A stretch of DNA of 64,000 bases from the NCBI RefSeq assembly GCF_001612745.1, contig NZ_BDBA01000016.1:44385-108384 (forward strand), read 5' to 3'. This stretch comes from Nocardia amamiensis NBRC 102102. Its GTDB lineage: Bacteria > Actinomycetota > Actinomycetes > Mycobacteriales > Mycobacteriaceae. Below the pieces are notes generated by a model. The model did not search any database. It saw only the letters and a list, made by a program, of their open reading frames with translations, and was not told the DNA's origin. Shown piece after piece: positions 47,293-55,324 of this stretch. The position numbers and the translations under genes are program-made. Each line of letters begins with the position of its first letter. The first letter of the stretch is position 1.

Positions 47293-47487
47293 ATGTATGG
47301 CATGGAGGTTTTTTCGGTTCTGGCGAATTGCACCCGGGACCCGGGTGAACTCAGCGCAGGCCAAGCGCACCGGGCAATGCAGGTGCACCTGGATTGCAGC
47401 GTCGAACTGTGCCGGGTCCGGCGGCGCGCGCGCAGAACGCTGGTCGAGGCCCGCTTGATGGTGCTGGACGAGCGGGCAACGCCGTAA
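47293..47487 (+). CDS. Small conserved HxxC-type protein
   Basis: 64 residues from ATG 47293, chosen because AGGAG lies 8 bases upstream (the frame is open further back to 47203). The centre reads AMQVHLDCSVELCRVRRRARRTLVEARLMVLDERA: a His and two Cys spaced H-x2-C-x4-C, then a basic helix. The two coupled small genes at 62068-62810 share the same arrangement. The motif could bind a metal, but function is unknown. Confidence 0.6.
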   Translation: MYGMEVFSVLANCTRDPGELSAGQAHRAMQVHLDCSVELCRVRRRARRTLVEARLMVLDERATP

Positions 47488-47618
47488 TGGCTTCCGCGAT
47501 GCGGGTCCCGCGCCCGTGTGGCCGGGTGTCTTTGCGGGCGACGGTGGGTTCACAGACACCGAATTGGCTTTTCTGTGCCGAGCGGAATCGTCCCGGGTGT
47601 CGTGGTGTTGTCTCTGCC

Positions 47619-48068
47619 ATGACCACAACGGCATCCGACCGATCCGCCCCAGTCGTCGACACCGAGACCGAGTTCGGCGCGAAGGTAGCCGAACGCCTGA
47701 ACCGCGAATCCATCCTCTGGCTGACCACCGTCGGCCCCACCGGAACACCGCAGCCGAACCCTGTCTGGTTCCAGTGGCGCGACGGTGAATTCCTGATCTT
47801 CAGCAAGCCCGGCCAGCCGAAGATCCGCAACATCCTGCGCAATCCCCGGGTCGCGCTGAACCTCAACAGCACCACCCACGGCGGTGACGTCGTCGTGCTC
47901 ACCGGCGCGGCGCGCGTCGACGAACAGCGGCCCGGCGCGGACGAAATCGCCGCATTCACGACGAAATACACCGACGGCTTGCGCTCGATCAACCTGACCG
48001 ACGAGCAGTTCTACGCCGAGTATTCGGTCGTCCTGCGCGTCACCCCGGATCGGCTGCGCGGGTTCTGA
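47619..48068 (+). CDS. Pyridoxamine 5'-phosphate oxidase-fold F420/FMN-dependent protein
   Basis: 149 residues from ATG 47619. The split-barrel flavin fold is shown by ILWLTTVGPTGTPQPNPVWFQWRDGEFLIFSKPGQPKIRNILRNPRVALNLN, then GGDVVVLTGAARVDEQ and the end YSVVLRVTPDRLRGF. This fits the Rv3369-like group of putative F420-dependent oxidoreductases (TIGR03667 type). Substrate unknown. The glycolipid-binding gene starts six bases after its stop, so the two are probably cotranscribed. Confidence 0.82.
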   Translation: MTTTASDRSAPVVDTETEFGAKVAERLNRESILWLTTVGPTGTPQPNPVWFQWRDGEFLIFSKPGQPKIRNILRNPRVALNLNSTTHGGDVVVLTGAARVDEQRPGADEIAAFTTKYTDGLRSINLTDEQFYAEYSVVLRVTPDRLRGF

Positions 48069-48074
48069 CCGGCG

Positions 48075-48656
48075 ATGACGTTCGCGCCGCCGCCGTCCAC
48101 CGCCGCCTGGCGGCATCGGACCGCACGCGAAGGTTTCGAGGTGGCCTATTTCCGGGTCACCGAACTGGGCGTGCTCATCGACGGCTGTACGTCGGCTGTC
48201 GAGGACGGCGCGGCGTGGGTAGTGGACTACCAGATCGCGCTCGACACCGAATGGCGGACGCGACGGGCTCAGGTGGCGATCCGCAAGCCGGGCGGCTGGA
48301 ACACGCTGGTGCTGGAGTCGGACGGCGCGGGCTCGTGGTTGCTGGATGCCATGCCAGCGCCACTGCTCGACGGTTGCCTGGACGTGGATCTGGAGTCCTC
48401 CGCGCTGACCAACGCGCTGCCCGTGCATCGGCTGGCACTGGAGGCCGGCGAGAGCGCGGAGGCACCCGCGGCGTACGTCTTCGCGTTGGGTACCGCGGTG
48501 GCGCGGCTGGAACAGCGTTACGTCCGCATCGCCGACGGCGAGCACGGACCACGGTTCGACTACACAGCGCCGGAGTTCGACTTCACCTGCACCATGGAGT
48601 ACGACAAGTCGGGATTGGTACTCGACTACCCGGGTATCGCGGTCCGGGCACAGTGA
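48075..48656 (+). CDS. Putative glycolipid-binding domain protein (PF06475 type)
   Basis: 193 residues made of repeated beta strands: REGFEVAYFRVTELGVLIDGCTSAVEDGAAWVVDYQIALDTEWRTRRAQV, LDGCLDVDLESSALTNALPVHRL, VRIADGEHGPRFDYTAPEFDFTCTMEYDKSGLVLDYPGIAVR. This is the pattern of the putative glycolipid-binding family, whose structure resembles lipid-carrier beta barrels. No signal peptide, so cytoplasmic. Actual ligand unknown. Confidence 0.8.
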   Translation: MTFAPPPSTAAWRHRTAREGFEVAYFRVTELGVLIDGCTSAVEDGAAWVVDYQIALDTEWRTRRAQVAIRKPGGWNTLVLESDGAGSWLLDAMPAPLLDGCLDVDLESSALTNALPVHRLALEAGESAEAPAAYVFALGTAVARLEQRYVRIADGEHGPRFDYTAPEFDFTCTMEYDKSGLVLDYPGIAVRAQ

Positions 48657-48726
48657 ACCGGCGGTTGGCGTACCTCCACCGCCCCCTTCGGCACCACAGC
48701 TCGACTACTCGAGCTCGCGATCTACG

Positions 48727-48854
48727 CTCCTTGAACGCGGCAGATCCGGCTCCGGCATCCGGCTTCATCCGGATCGGTGCTACCAGGGATCGCAGTCGTA
48801 CTCCTTGCACGCCGCAGGTCCGGCTCCGGCATCCCGCCTTCGTCGAGGCCGGTG
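48727..48854. repeat. Imperfect 55-base direct repeat
   Basis: 48727-48781 and 48799-48854 are about 80% identical, sharing CTCCTTG.ACGC.GCAG and TCCGGCTCCGGCATCC, and ending in CGGTGCT. They lie in the 283-base space between the glycolipid-binding gene and the pseudouridine synthase. The meaning is unknown. Confidence 0.5.
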
Positions 48855-48939
48855 CTCGACGACCAGCGACCTGGTCCACGCTCGAGCAGCGGACGACCTC
48901 GGGGATCCTGCGGTAAACCTCCGACTAGGGTCGTTACCG

Positions 48940-49869
48940 ATGAGAAGGCGGCAACAACCGCCGTTGCCGAAGCGGCACGGCTTGGATCCGGCCCGGCTGC
49001 GACTACCGGAGCAGGGCCACTGGGCGACCATTCGGGACCACCTGGTGGAGCGCCTGCCCCGGGTGGCCGCCGCACGGATCGACGAACTGCTGCACACCGG
49101 CGGCATCGTCGACCTGGACGGGCCGATCGCCCCCGACGCACCGTACGTCCCGGGCGGAGCGATCTGGTTCCACCGCGACCTGCCCGACGAGACGGTGGTG
49201 CCGTTCGATATCCCCATCGTGCACCGCGACGAGGATCTGCTGGTGGTGGACAAACCGCACTTCCTCGCCACGATCCCGCGTGGCCAGCACATCCTGCAGA
49301 CCGCGCTGGTGCGGCTGCGCCGGGAACTCGACCTCCCCGACCTGGTCCCGGCCCATCGGCTGGATCGCGTCACGGCGGGCCTGGTCCTGTTCGTGATCAA
49401 TCCCGCCCGGCGCGGCGCGTATCAGTCCATGTTCCACAAGCGCACCGTTCGCAAGGAGTACGAGGCGATCGCCCGGTTCGATCCCAGCCTGGCGCTGCCG
49501 CGCGTGGTGCGCAGCCGGATCATCAAAGAGAAGCACGTGCTCGCAGCCCAGGAGGTGCCGGGCGAACCGAACGCGGAAACCGAGATCGAACTTCTCGAGC
49601 ACCGCGACGGGCTCGGCCGCTATCGGTTGCGCCCGCATACCGGCCGCACCCATCAGTTGCGGCTGCATATGAACAGCCTCGGCATCCCGATCCTCGGCGA
49701 CGATTTCTATCCCGTCCTCACCGACAAGCCCGTCGACGACTTCCGCAGGCCGCTCCAGCTGCTGGCCGCCTCGTTGGAGTTCACCGATCCGGTTACCGGG
49801 GAACCACGCCGCTTCGACACCACCCGCACGTTGCAGGCCTGGACCGATCCGCACGGGTGGGCCGGGTGA
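48940..49869 (+). CDS. RluA-family pseudouridine synthase
   Basis: 309 residues from the ATG at 48940. The catalytic Asp is in PAHRLDRVTAGLVLF, preceded by VVDKPHFLATIP and followed by VRKEYEAI and RPHTGRTHQLRLHM, all typical RluA motifs. The S4-like N-terminal region (VERLPRVAAARIDELLHTGGIV) suits an rRNA-modifying member of the RluC/RluD type. Target uridines cannot be given. Confidence 0.9.
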   Translation: MRRRQQPPLPKRHGLDPARLRLPEQGHWATIRDHLVERLPRVAAARIDELLHTGGIVDLDGPIAPDAPYVPGGAIWFHRDLPDETVVPFDIPIVHRDEDLLVVDKPHFLATIPRGQHILQTALVRLRRELDLPDLVPAHRLDRVTAGLVLFVINPARRGAYQSMFHKRTVRKEYEAIARFDPSLALPRVVRSRIIKEKHVLAAQEVPGEPNAETEIELLEHRDGLGRYRLRPHTGRTHQLRLHMNSLGIPILGDDFYPVLTDKPVDDFRRPLQLLAASLEFTDPVTGEPRRFDTTRTLQAWTDPHGWAG

Positions 49870-50179
49870 CCGATCCGGCGTCGCACCGCGTGATGTGGGG
49901 AGTCCGGTAGACCGCGGACCCGCGCAGTCCGGGAGGCGACGGAGAAATGTGACCCGTCCAGCTCCGGGGTCCGCCGCGCGAGCCGCAGCTCGTGAACCGC
50001 GCCAGGCCAGCGCAGTCCCGGAACGACCGAGTAACGTCGCCCCGTCCGGCCCAAGGGGTGGCGCTGCAGCTGACGGACCGCGCGGAGTTCTGTGCTCCGG
50101 GACGACGGAAATGTGACCTGTCTGGCAGCGGGAACCATGGCCCGTTGCCGGTCTGTAACCGATTCGTACACTGGTCGGG
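49870..50179. promoter_or_regulatory. Intergenic region with a leaderless-type promoter for the CPBP gene
   Basis: 310 bases with no gene. TTGCCG (50145-50150) and TACACT (50167-50172) are separated by 16 bases, and the expected start point falls at or next to the ATG at 50180, so the transcript is probably leaderless. Two copies of GAAATGTGACC.GTC (near 49945 and 50108) and several CCGG.ACGAC blocks are repeated further upstream. Confidence 0.5.
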
Positions 50180-50923
50180 ATGCCTGATCAGGACCGAGCC
50201 GCAGCGCCCCAGCCACGCCACAAGATCCATGCCTACATCGATGTCGCCGTCGTGGTGGTCGTCCTGGCAGGAACCAATCTGATCGCACACTTCACCACGG
50301 CGTGGGCGAATATCGTGACGGTCCCGGTCGCCGCCGTGGTGCTGCTCGCGCTGATGCGCAGGCGCGGCTTGCGCTGGTCGGAACTGGGCCTTTCGCCACG
50401 GCACTGGCGGCGCGGTTCGCTCTACGGTCTCGCCGCGGTGGGTCTGGTCCTCGCGGTCGTCGCGATCGGCGCGGCGCTGCCGATCACGCGTCCGTTCTTC
50501 CTGGCCGATCGGTACGCGACCATATCCGGCGCGCTGATCGCCTCGATGATCGTCATCCCGCTGCAGACCGTGATCCCGGAGGAACTGGCTTTCCGCGGTG
50601 TGCTGCACGGCACACTCCACCGCGCGTACGGTGCGCGCGGCGTCTTCGCGGCGGGCTCGCTGCTGTTCGGACTCTGGCACATCGCGTCCTCGCTCGGGCT
50701 CACCTCCGGCAACCGCGGCCTCAGCGGCTTCATCGGCGGCGGCGTCGCCGGACAGGTCATCGGGATCCTGCTCGCCGTCGCCGCGACGGCCGCGGCGGGC
50801 GTGGTGTTCACCTGGCTACGCCACCGCAGCGGCAGCCTCCTCGCCCCGATCGCCCTGCACTGGTCGGTCAACGGCCTGGGTGCACTGGCCGCCGCCGTCG
50901 TGTGGCACACCACGCTGACCTGA
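50180..50923 (+). CDS. CPBP-family intramembrane metalloprotease (Abi/Rce1-like)
   Basis: 247 residues with about seven membrane helices. The three metal-binding motifs are in order: EELAFRGVLHG, FGLWHIASSLG and HWSVNGLGAL, matching EExxxR, FxxxH and HxxxN/D. Actinobacterial members are presumed membrane proteases of unknown substrate. Transcribed alone from a leaderless-looking promoter. Confidence 0.88.
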   Translation: MPDQDRAAAPQPRHKIHAYIDVAVVVVVLAGTNLIAHFTTAWANIVTVPVAAVVLLALMRRRGLRWSELGLSPRHWRRGSLYGLAAVGLVLAVVAIGAALPITRPFFLADRYATISGALIASMIVIPLQTVIPEELAFRGVLHGTLHRAYGARGVFAAGSLLFGLWHIASSLGLTSGNRGLSGFIGGGVAGQVIGILLAVAATAAAGVVFTWLRHRSGSLLAPIALHWSVNGLGALAAAVVWHTTLT

Positions 50924-50926
50924 TGA

Positions 50927-51235
50927 CTAGCGGCCAGGGTAGAGGTCGCAGAAGTCTTCGGGTTGGAGGAGGCTGCCCCCGCGGGCGGCGATGCGAGCCC
51001 GCTCCTGGGTGACGCACTCCTGATACCGCAGCCGCCGTTCCAGGTCGTATTCGTAGTTGGTACCGAAGATCACGTCGATGAGCAAACACAGCACCACGAC
51101 CACTACGCACAGGATGACAACTACCTGCCGCATTGGCACGGGGGCCAAGGGTGCTGCGTCCGCTGGGTTGGAGTCCACCCCTCCGTCGACGTCTCGATTC
51201 GCGTGATCGAGGGGTTCGAAGTCATCTGTCACCAT
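50927..51235 (-). CDS. Small membrane protein, single helix
   Basis: 102 residues: an acidic N-terminal half (about 35 residues), one strong hydrophobic helix (QVVVILCVVVVVLCLLIDVIF) and a charged C-terminal tail (YEYDLERRLRYQECVTQERARIAARG). Not recognised. It converges on the CPBP gene with only three bases between stop codons. Confidence 0.55.
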   Translation of the reverse strand: MVTDDFEPLDHANRDVDGGVDSNPADAAPLAPVPMRQVVVILCVVVVVLCLLIDVIFGTNYEYDLERRLRYQECVTQERARIAARGGSLLQPEDFCDLYPGR

Positions 51236-51680
51236 GGCTACCCGTCTCGCTGATTCCGTTGTGCCGGAAGTAATATCGCGGACGCGACTTGGAAAATCGT
51301 TAACACGACCTTGTGCAGGCCACAGCAGGCGGCTTGTCCTCGGCCGGAATCCGCATTCGCGGCGACCTCGCCATCCAGCGTCTCCTTCGTGACTCGTGGG
51401 CCCGGAGCCTGAACCGAGCCACCAGCCACGAATCTCGACGCGCTAGAGATGTGTACATTCGAACTGAGTTTCGACACGCGGTTGCTTCGACAAAAAGGCT
51501 GCTTACCCGGATATTCGGGGGTAACCGAGATTTTCGACGTCCCGGCGTGTCGCCGCTGGGCCCCTTCCGGCGACATTGACCACGCGCAGCGGCCGGTTTA
51601 GTCTCACTCCGATCACACATATGTTCGAGCACCCATGTCTCCACCATTCGACATGACACCTGCTCTCGGGAAGGCTCGCG
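51236..51680. other. Intergenic region upstream of the large NGH-rich protein gene
   Basis: 445 bases. Short frames on both strands lack coding character, and no repeats or boxes were recognised. GGAAGG six bases before ATG 51681 is the ribosome site of the next gene. Confidence 0.4.
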
Positions 51681-54600
51681 ATGTCCGACGCAACGTCGAA
51701 CGGTAGTTCCGAGATTGCCGCGCTGGCACAGCAAGTCGAGACCGCGCGCGGCAAATTGCCCCTGCAGTACGACCCGGCACTGCTGGAAGTGCTGTCCGAG
51801 CGGGAGATCGCCGCGGAACGCGAACTCGCGGAGTGGATTCGCGCCCAGCGTCGCAAACAGCGGCGCAGAGAGATCGAAGCCGAGCTGGCAACCGAGCTGC
51901 GCGACCGCAAGTCGGCCGCCGCCCTGCGGCGCACCGACGAGGACGACGCGCGCTGGCATCGGCGCGCACTGGCGGCGCGGCGGCGGGTGTCCAGCCAGGA
52001 CGCTCGGCTGGCGCAGCTCTACCGGCGGGCCGAGTGGTCGTCGCGCGCCCTGATCGCGGTGGTCGTGCTCGGCATGGTGTGGGCCGGAGTCAACGTGCAG
52101 CACAATCTGGTGCCCAGCGGTGACATGTCGGATCCGCTGTACTGGTTGAGCTACGGCATCGAGGCGATGATCTCGATCCCGATCATCACCATCATGGTCG
52201 CGGCGACGACCGCGGCGCGATGGGGCCGCGAATTGGCGCGCGGCAAGGTGATCTTCTTCGAGGCGGCGCTGCTCGGCACGACCGTCGCGCTCAACACCGG
52301 ACCGCATCTCGCCGCGGGCAACCTGGGCCGCGCGGCCGAGTACGCGATCGCGCCGGTGATGGTCGGCGTGGTGATCTGGCTGCACGCCTGGGTCTCTGCA
52401 CGGTACGCGGTGCTGATCGACGGCGCGCCGGTGGTCGACCGTGACGCGCCGATCCAGATCGACGCGGAGCACGTCTCGGCGAGGTCCGCCTATCTCGACC
52501 ACGGGAACGCCCCGGCGAACGGCGGTCGGTTTCGTTGGGACGCAGGTGCTGACGCGCCGTACCCGGCTGGCATGAACGACACTGGCGCCCACCGCTGGGC
52601 CGCCGCCACCGACCGGGATGCTTTCACCGGCACCGAGACCAGGCGCAACAGATCTGCCGCCTCGACGGCCGTGAGCCGACCCGCCCCGATACAGGACAAG
52701 GATACGGATCCGTCACCGATCGAGCGGCCCGTGGTCAGCTCGCCGATCAACAGCCACGCCACCTACCGGCAGACCAATGGCCGCCCGGTTGAGAATTACG
52801 ACACGAGTAAGGGCCACCCGCGCGCGTCGGCAAACCATGCGGACGACGAAGAGCGCCGCACTTCCACCACCTCAGGCCGAGCCAACGGATCCTCGAGCAA
52901 CGGGCATCCGGTCGCAGCTGTCGACGCCAACGCGTTCCCGCGGGCCAATGGCTACCCACTCCCGAGGAACCATGTGCCCGGCGACGTCGGCGAAACATCC
53001 GCCACATCGGCCCGAACCGACGAACATCGGTCGAACGGCCACACCGTCCCACCTCATGCCAACGGACACGCATTCCGCCAAGCCGCGAATGGCCATACGG
53101 TCGAGACTTCGGCCAACGGGCGTGCACACAGCCTGGTGCAACGGAACACCACTACCACCGGTCACACCGCCGACACAAGCGATGCAGACGAGCAGCCGGA
53201 CGGTGACGTTCGAGACACCTCCGCCACCGTGAGCAGCGCCGACGGACCGTCGACCAACGGACACCCGGTAGCAGCTGCCAACGGCCGCGCATTCCCGCAG
53301 CCCACCAACGGACACACCGCGGAACCCTCCAGCCACGGCTACGCTCGCGAAATCCCGGTCAACGAACACACCACTCCGCCGGACAGCAACGGGCGCATCA
53401 CTCCACCGAACACCAACGGGCACACCGGTCTCCCTCCCGGCAACGGCAACGGCAACAGCAACAGCAACGGGCATGATCCCGCGGCGAACGGGCGCGCTCT
53501 CCTCCCGCCGACCAATGGCGATACCACCGCGACCGCAATCAGTCACGCACACAACCTTCCGGCCGCCACCGCCACCGTTCCGGCACCCCGCAACGGCCAC
53601 ACCGCCGAGGCGTCCTCCACCAACGGCTACGCCCACAACCTTCCGGCGGATGGGTACGCCCGCACTACCGCCAATCGCCCCGCGGATGCGCCCGCTCACA
53701 ACGGAAGCCCGGTCGCCTCGGTCGTCGCCGGTCAGCACGCGACGCCCGCGCCTGGGGATCGCACGGCGGTCGCAAATCAGGTCTTCGATCGTCCCGCCGA
53801 CGTGCGCAACACCCGATCGACCGATACCACTGCGCCACAGTCTTTCTCCGTCGACGCCGATGCTTTCGGCCACGCAGTCGGGTCTTCGTCCACCGGCACG
53901 GGCGCCACGATGAACGATCCGGAAGCGCCGGTCGCGAGCTCACCCGCGCCGCACCGCGAAGCCACGAAGCATCCCGCGGCCCAGCGTGGCTCGAGTGCAC
54001 CCGAGCCACGCGAAGCTGAGAAGCCTCTTACCGCACATCAGATCTCGATCGAAGACCTGCACGGAGAATTCGTACTCGGGCAGCGGTCGGCTACGACGAG
54101 CACTGAGGGCACCGCTGCGGCACAGCCGCTGTCGAGTTCAGCGCTCAGCGGCCATCGGATGGAGCGAGCGCATGGCGGGTTCGACGGCACCGGGCACGCG
54201 AGCACCGGCGCCACCGAACCCACGCGCACGCCGAATACGCCAACCACCGACGTTGCCGCTCAGGCGAATCCGAATGCCACCGCACCGCGGGCTGCGAAAC
54301 GTGGAAAGTCCGTTTCCGCCGAACAGGGCGACCGCACAACCGACGCGGAGAGCGAACAACTCACGCTCAACGAATCCCCCGAACCTATGCACCCCCACCT
54401 GCACGCCGAACCAATGCCGATTCTCGACGAAGACGACGAGGACGAGGACGACGAACTGCTCACCGAGACCGACGAAGCCGACACCAACGACGACGAAATC
54501 TCGGCAATCGCCCGCGCCATCACAGGCCGCCGCCTGTCGAACCTGCCGCTCGAGGAGGTGAGGGAGATCCTTACGCTCGCCGACCAAGGCGGAAAGACGC

Positions 54601-54698
54601 CTGCCATAGCCAACGAACTAGGAGTCTCCCGCGCCGCGGTCACCCGCGTCCTGGATTCGGCGATCAGAGTCCACCGCCCTTACCTCGTCATCGGCTGA
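51681..54698 (+). CDS. Large membrane-anchored protein with Asn-Gly-His-rich linker and C-terminal HTH
   Basis: 1005 residues. Residues about 15-110 are highly charged and probably coiled. Four hydrophobic segments follow (about 118-245: SRALIAVVVLGMVWAGVNV, GIEAMISIPIITIMVAATTA, IFFEAALLGTTVALN, YAIAPVMVGVVIWLHAW). Residues about 280-760 are low complexity with many NGH/NGR/NGY triplets spaced 10-15 residues apart. Near 935 is an acidic run, and the last about 60 residues are a winged or TrfB-like HTH (EVREILTLADQGGKTPAIANELGVSRAAVTRVLDSAI). The N-terminal membrane unit recalls Spd/DUF2637-like proteins of actinobacterial conjugative elements. Function unknown. Confidence 0.75.
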   Translation: MSDATSNGSSEIAALAQQVETARGKLPLQYDPALLEVLSEREIAAERELAEWIRAQRRKQRRREIEAELATELRDRKSAAALRRTDEDDARWHRRALAARRRVSSQDARLAQLYRRAEWSSRALIAVVVLGMVWAGVNVQHNLVPSGDMSDPLYWLSYGIEAMISIPIITIMVAATTAARWGRELARGKVIFFEAALLGTTVALNTGPHLAAGNLGRAAEYAIAPVMVGVVIWLHAWVSARYAVLIDGAPVVDRDAPIQIDAEHVSARSAYLDHGNAPANGGRFRWDAGADAPYPAGMNDTGAHRWAAATDRDAFTGTETRRNRSAASTAVSRPAPIQDKDTDPSPIERPVVSSPINSHATYRQTNGRPVENYDTSKGHPRASANHADDEERRTSTTSGRANGSSSNGHPVAAVDANAFPRANGYPLPRNHVPGDVGETSATSARTDEHRSNGHTVPPHANGHAFRQAANGHTVETSANGRAHSLVQRNTTTTGHTADTSDADEQPDGDVRDTSATVSSADGPSTNGHPVAAANGRAFPQPTNGHTAEPSSHGYAREIPVNEHTTPPDSNGRITPPNTNGHTGLPPGNGNGNSNSNGHDPAANGRALLPPTNGDTTATAISHAHNLPAATATVPAPRNGHTAEASSTNGYAHNLPADGYARTTANRPADAPAHNGSPVASVVAGQHATPAPGDRTAVANQVFDRPADVRNTRSTDTTAPQSFSVDADAFGHAVGSSSTGTGATMNDPEAPVASSPAPHREATKHPAAQRGSSAPEPREAEKPLTAHQISIEDLHGEFVLGQRSATTSTEGTAAAQPLSSSALSGHRMERAHGGFDGTGHASTGATEPTRTPNTPTTDVAAQANPNATAPRAAKRGKSVSAEQGDRTTDAESEQLTLNESPEPMHPHLHAEPMPILDEDDEDEDDELLTETDEADTNDDEISAIARAITGRRLSNLPLEEVREILTLADQGGKTPAIANELGVSRAAVTRVLDSAIRVHRPYLVIG

Positions 54699-54990
54699 CC
54701 CAGCAGATCGGCGACACCTCAGCGTCGCACAGTCGGCTGCGCCGACGCGGTACTCCAGCGGTGAATGCCAACCCGGCACATGATGCGCACAAACCGCGCA
54801 GAGTGAATCAGCGCCGCGTCGACCGATAGGGCCACCGACCGCCGGAGGGGACCGCCAGCCCAGCGAAGCGGGGAAGCCGGAGCAGGCCGCCGACTTCGAA
54901 CCATCGTCCGATGTCCTCGAATTCAGGGCGCAGCCAGGGAGTATCCGTGCTGTCAGCGGAGCGACGTCTACCGGACGCGCCGGCGCGGAC
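54699..54990. other. Intergenic region, nothing recognised
   Basis: 292 bases between the large HTH protein and a small convergent gene. Frames across it appear to be shadows. No convincing repeat or promoter was seen. Confidence 0.3.
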
Positions 54991-55218
54991 TCAGCTGCTG
55001 CCGCCTCCGCAACTGCTACCTCCACCGCAACTGCTGCCACCCCCGCAACTGCTGCCTCCGTCGCCTCCGGAACTACTCCCGGAATCGCCGCCACTGTCCC
55101 CGGCAGCCCACCCACCGCGCCGCCGCCGTCGCTGCTCGCTGCCGGACCTGCTATTGGCCAAGCCGACGACCACGGCGATCACGATCACCACGACGACGGC
55201 GCAGAGCAAGTACTCCAT
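54991..55218 (-). CDS. Small membrane protein with Cys-Gly-rich repeat tail
   Basis: 75 residues: an N-terminal hydrophobic helix (LLCAVVVVIVIAVVVGLA), a basic stretch (QRRRRRGG), then a Gly/Ser tail with the unit SSCGGG repeated three times. The repeat in DNA is CCGCAACTGCTGCC-like. Such Gly/Cys tails occur at the ends of actinobacterial TIGR04222-type membrane proteins. Whether this is expressed is uncertain. Confidence 0.45.
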   Translation of the reverse strand: MEYLLCAVVVVIVIAVVVGLANSRSGSEQRRRRRGGWAAGDSGGDSGSSSGGDGGSSCGGGSSCGGGSSCGGGSS

Positions 55219-55269
55219 AGCCGAACGTTATCCGCCCGCAGGCCGTCGCGCACCGCTTCCGGTACGGGA

Positions 55270-55308
55270 AACGGCTGTGCACTCGGGGATTCCGAGTGCA
55301 CAGCCGTT
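55270..55308. terminator. Strong hairpin terminator after the MmpL gene
   Basis: AACGGCTGTGCACTCGG and CCGAGTGCACAGCCGTT make a perfect 17-bp stem with a 5-base loop, 17 bases beyond the MmpL stop codon. It is the clearest terminator in this part of the window. Confidence 0.9.
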
Positions 55309-55324
55309 GATCTACTCGCCCGCC

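Noticed and set aside
54991..55110. CRISPR-like array suggested by the repeating CCGCAACTGCTGCC units
   Set aside because: The units are adjacent without spacers and encode a Gly/Ser/Cys tail. It is a coding tandem repeat.
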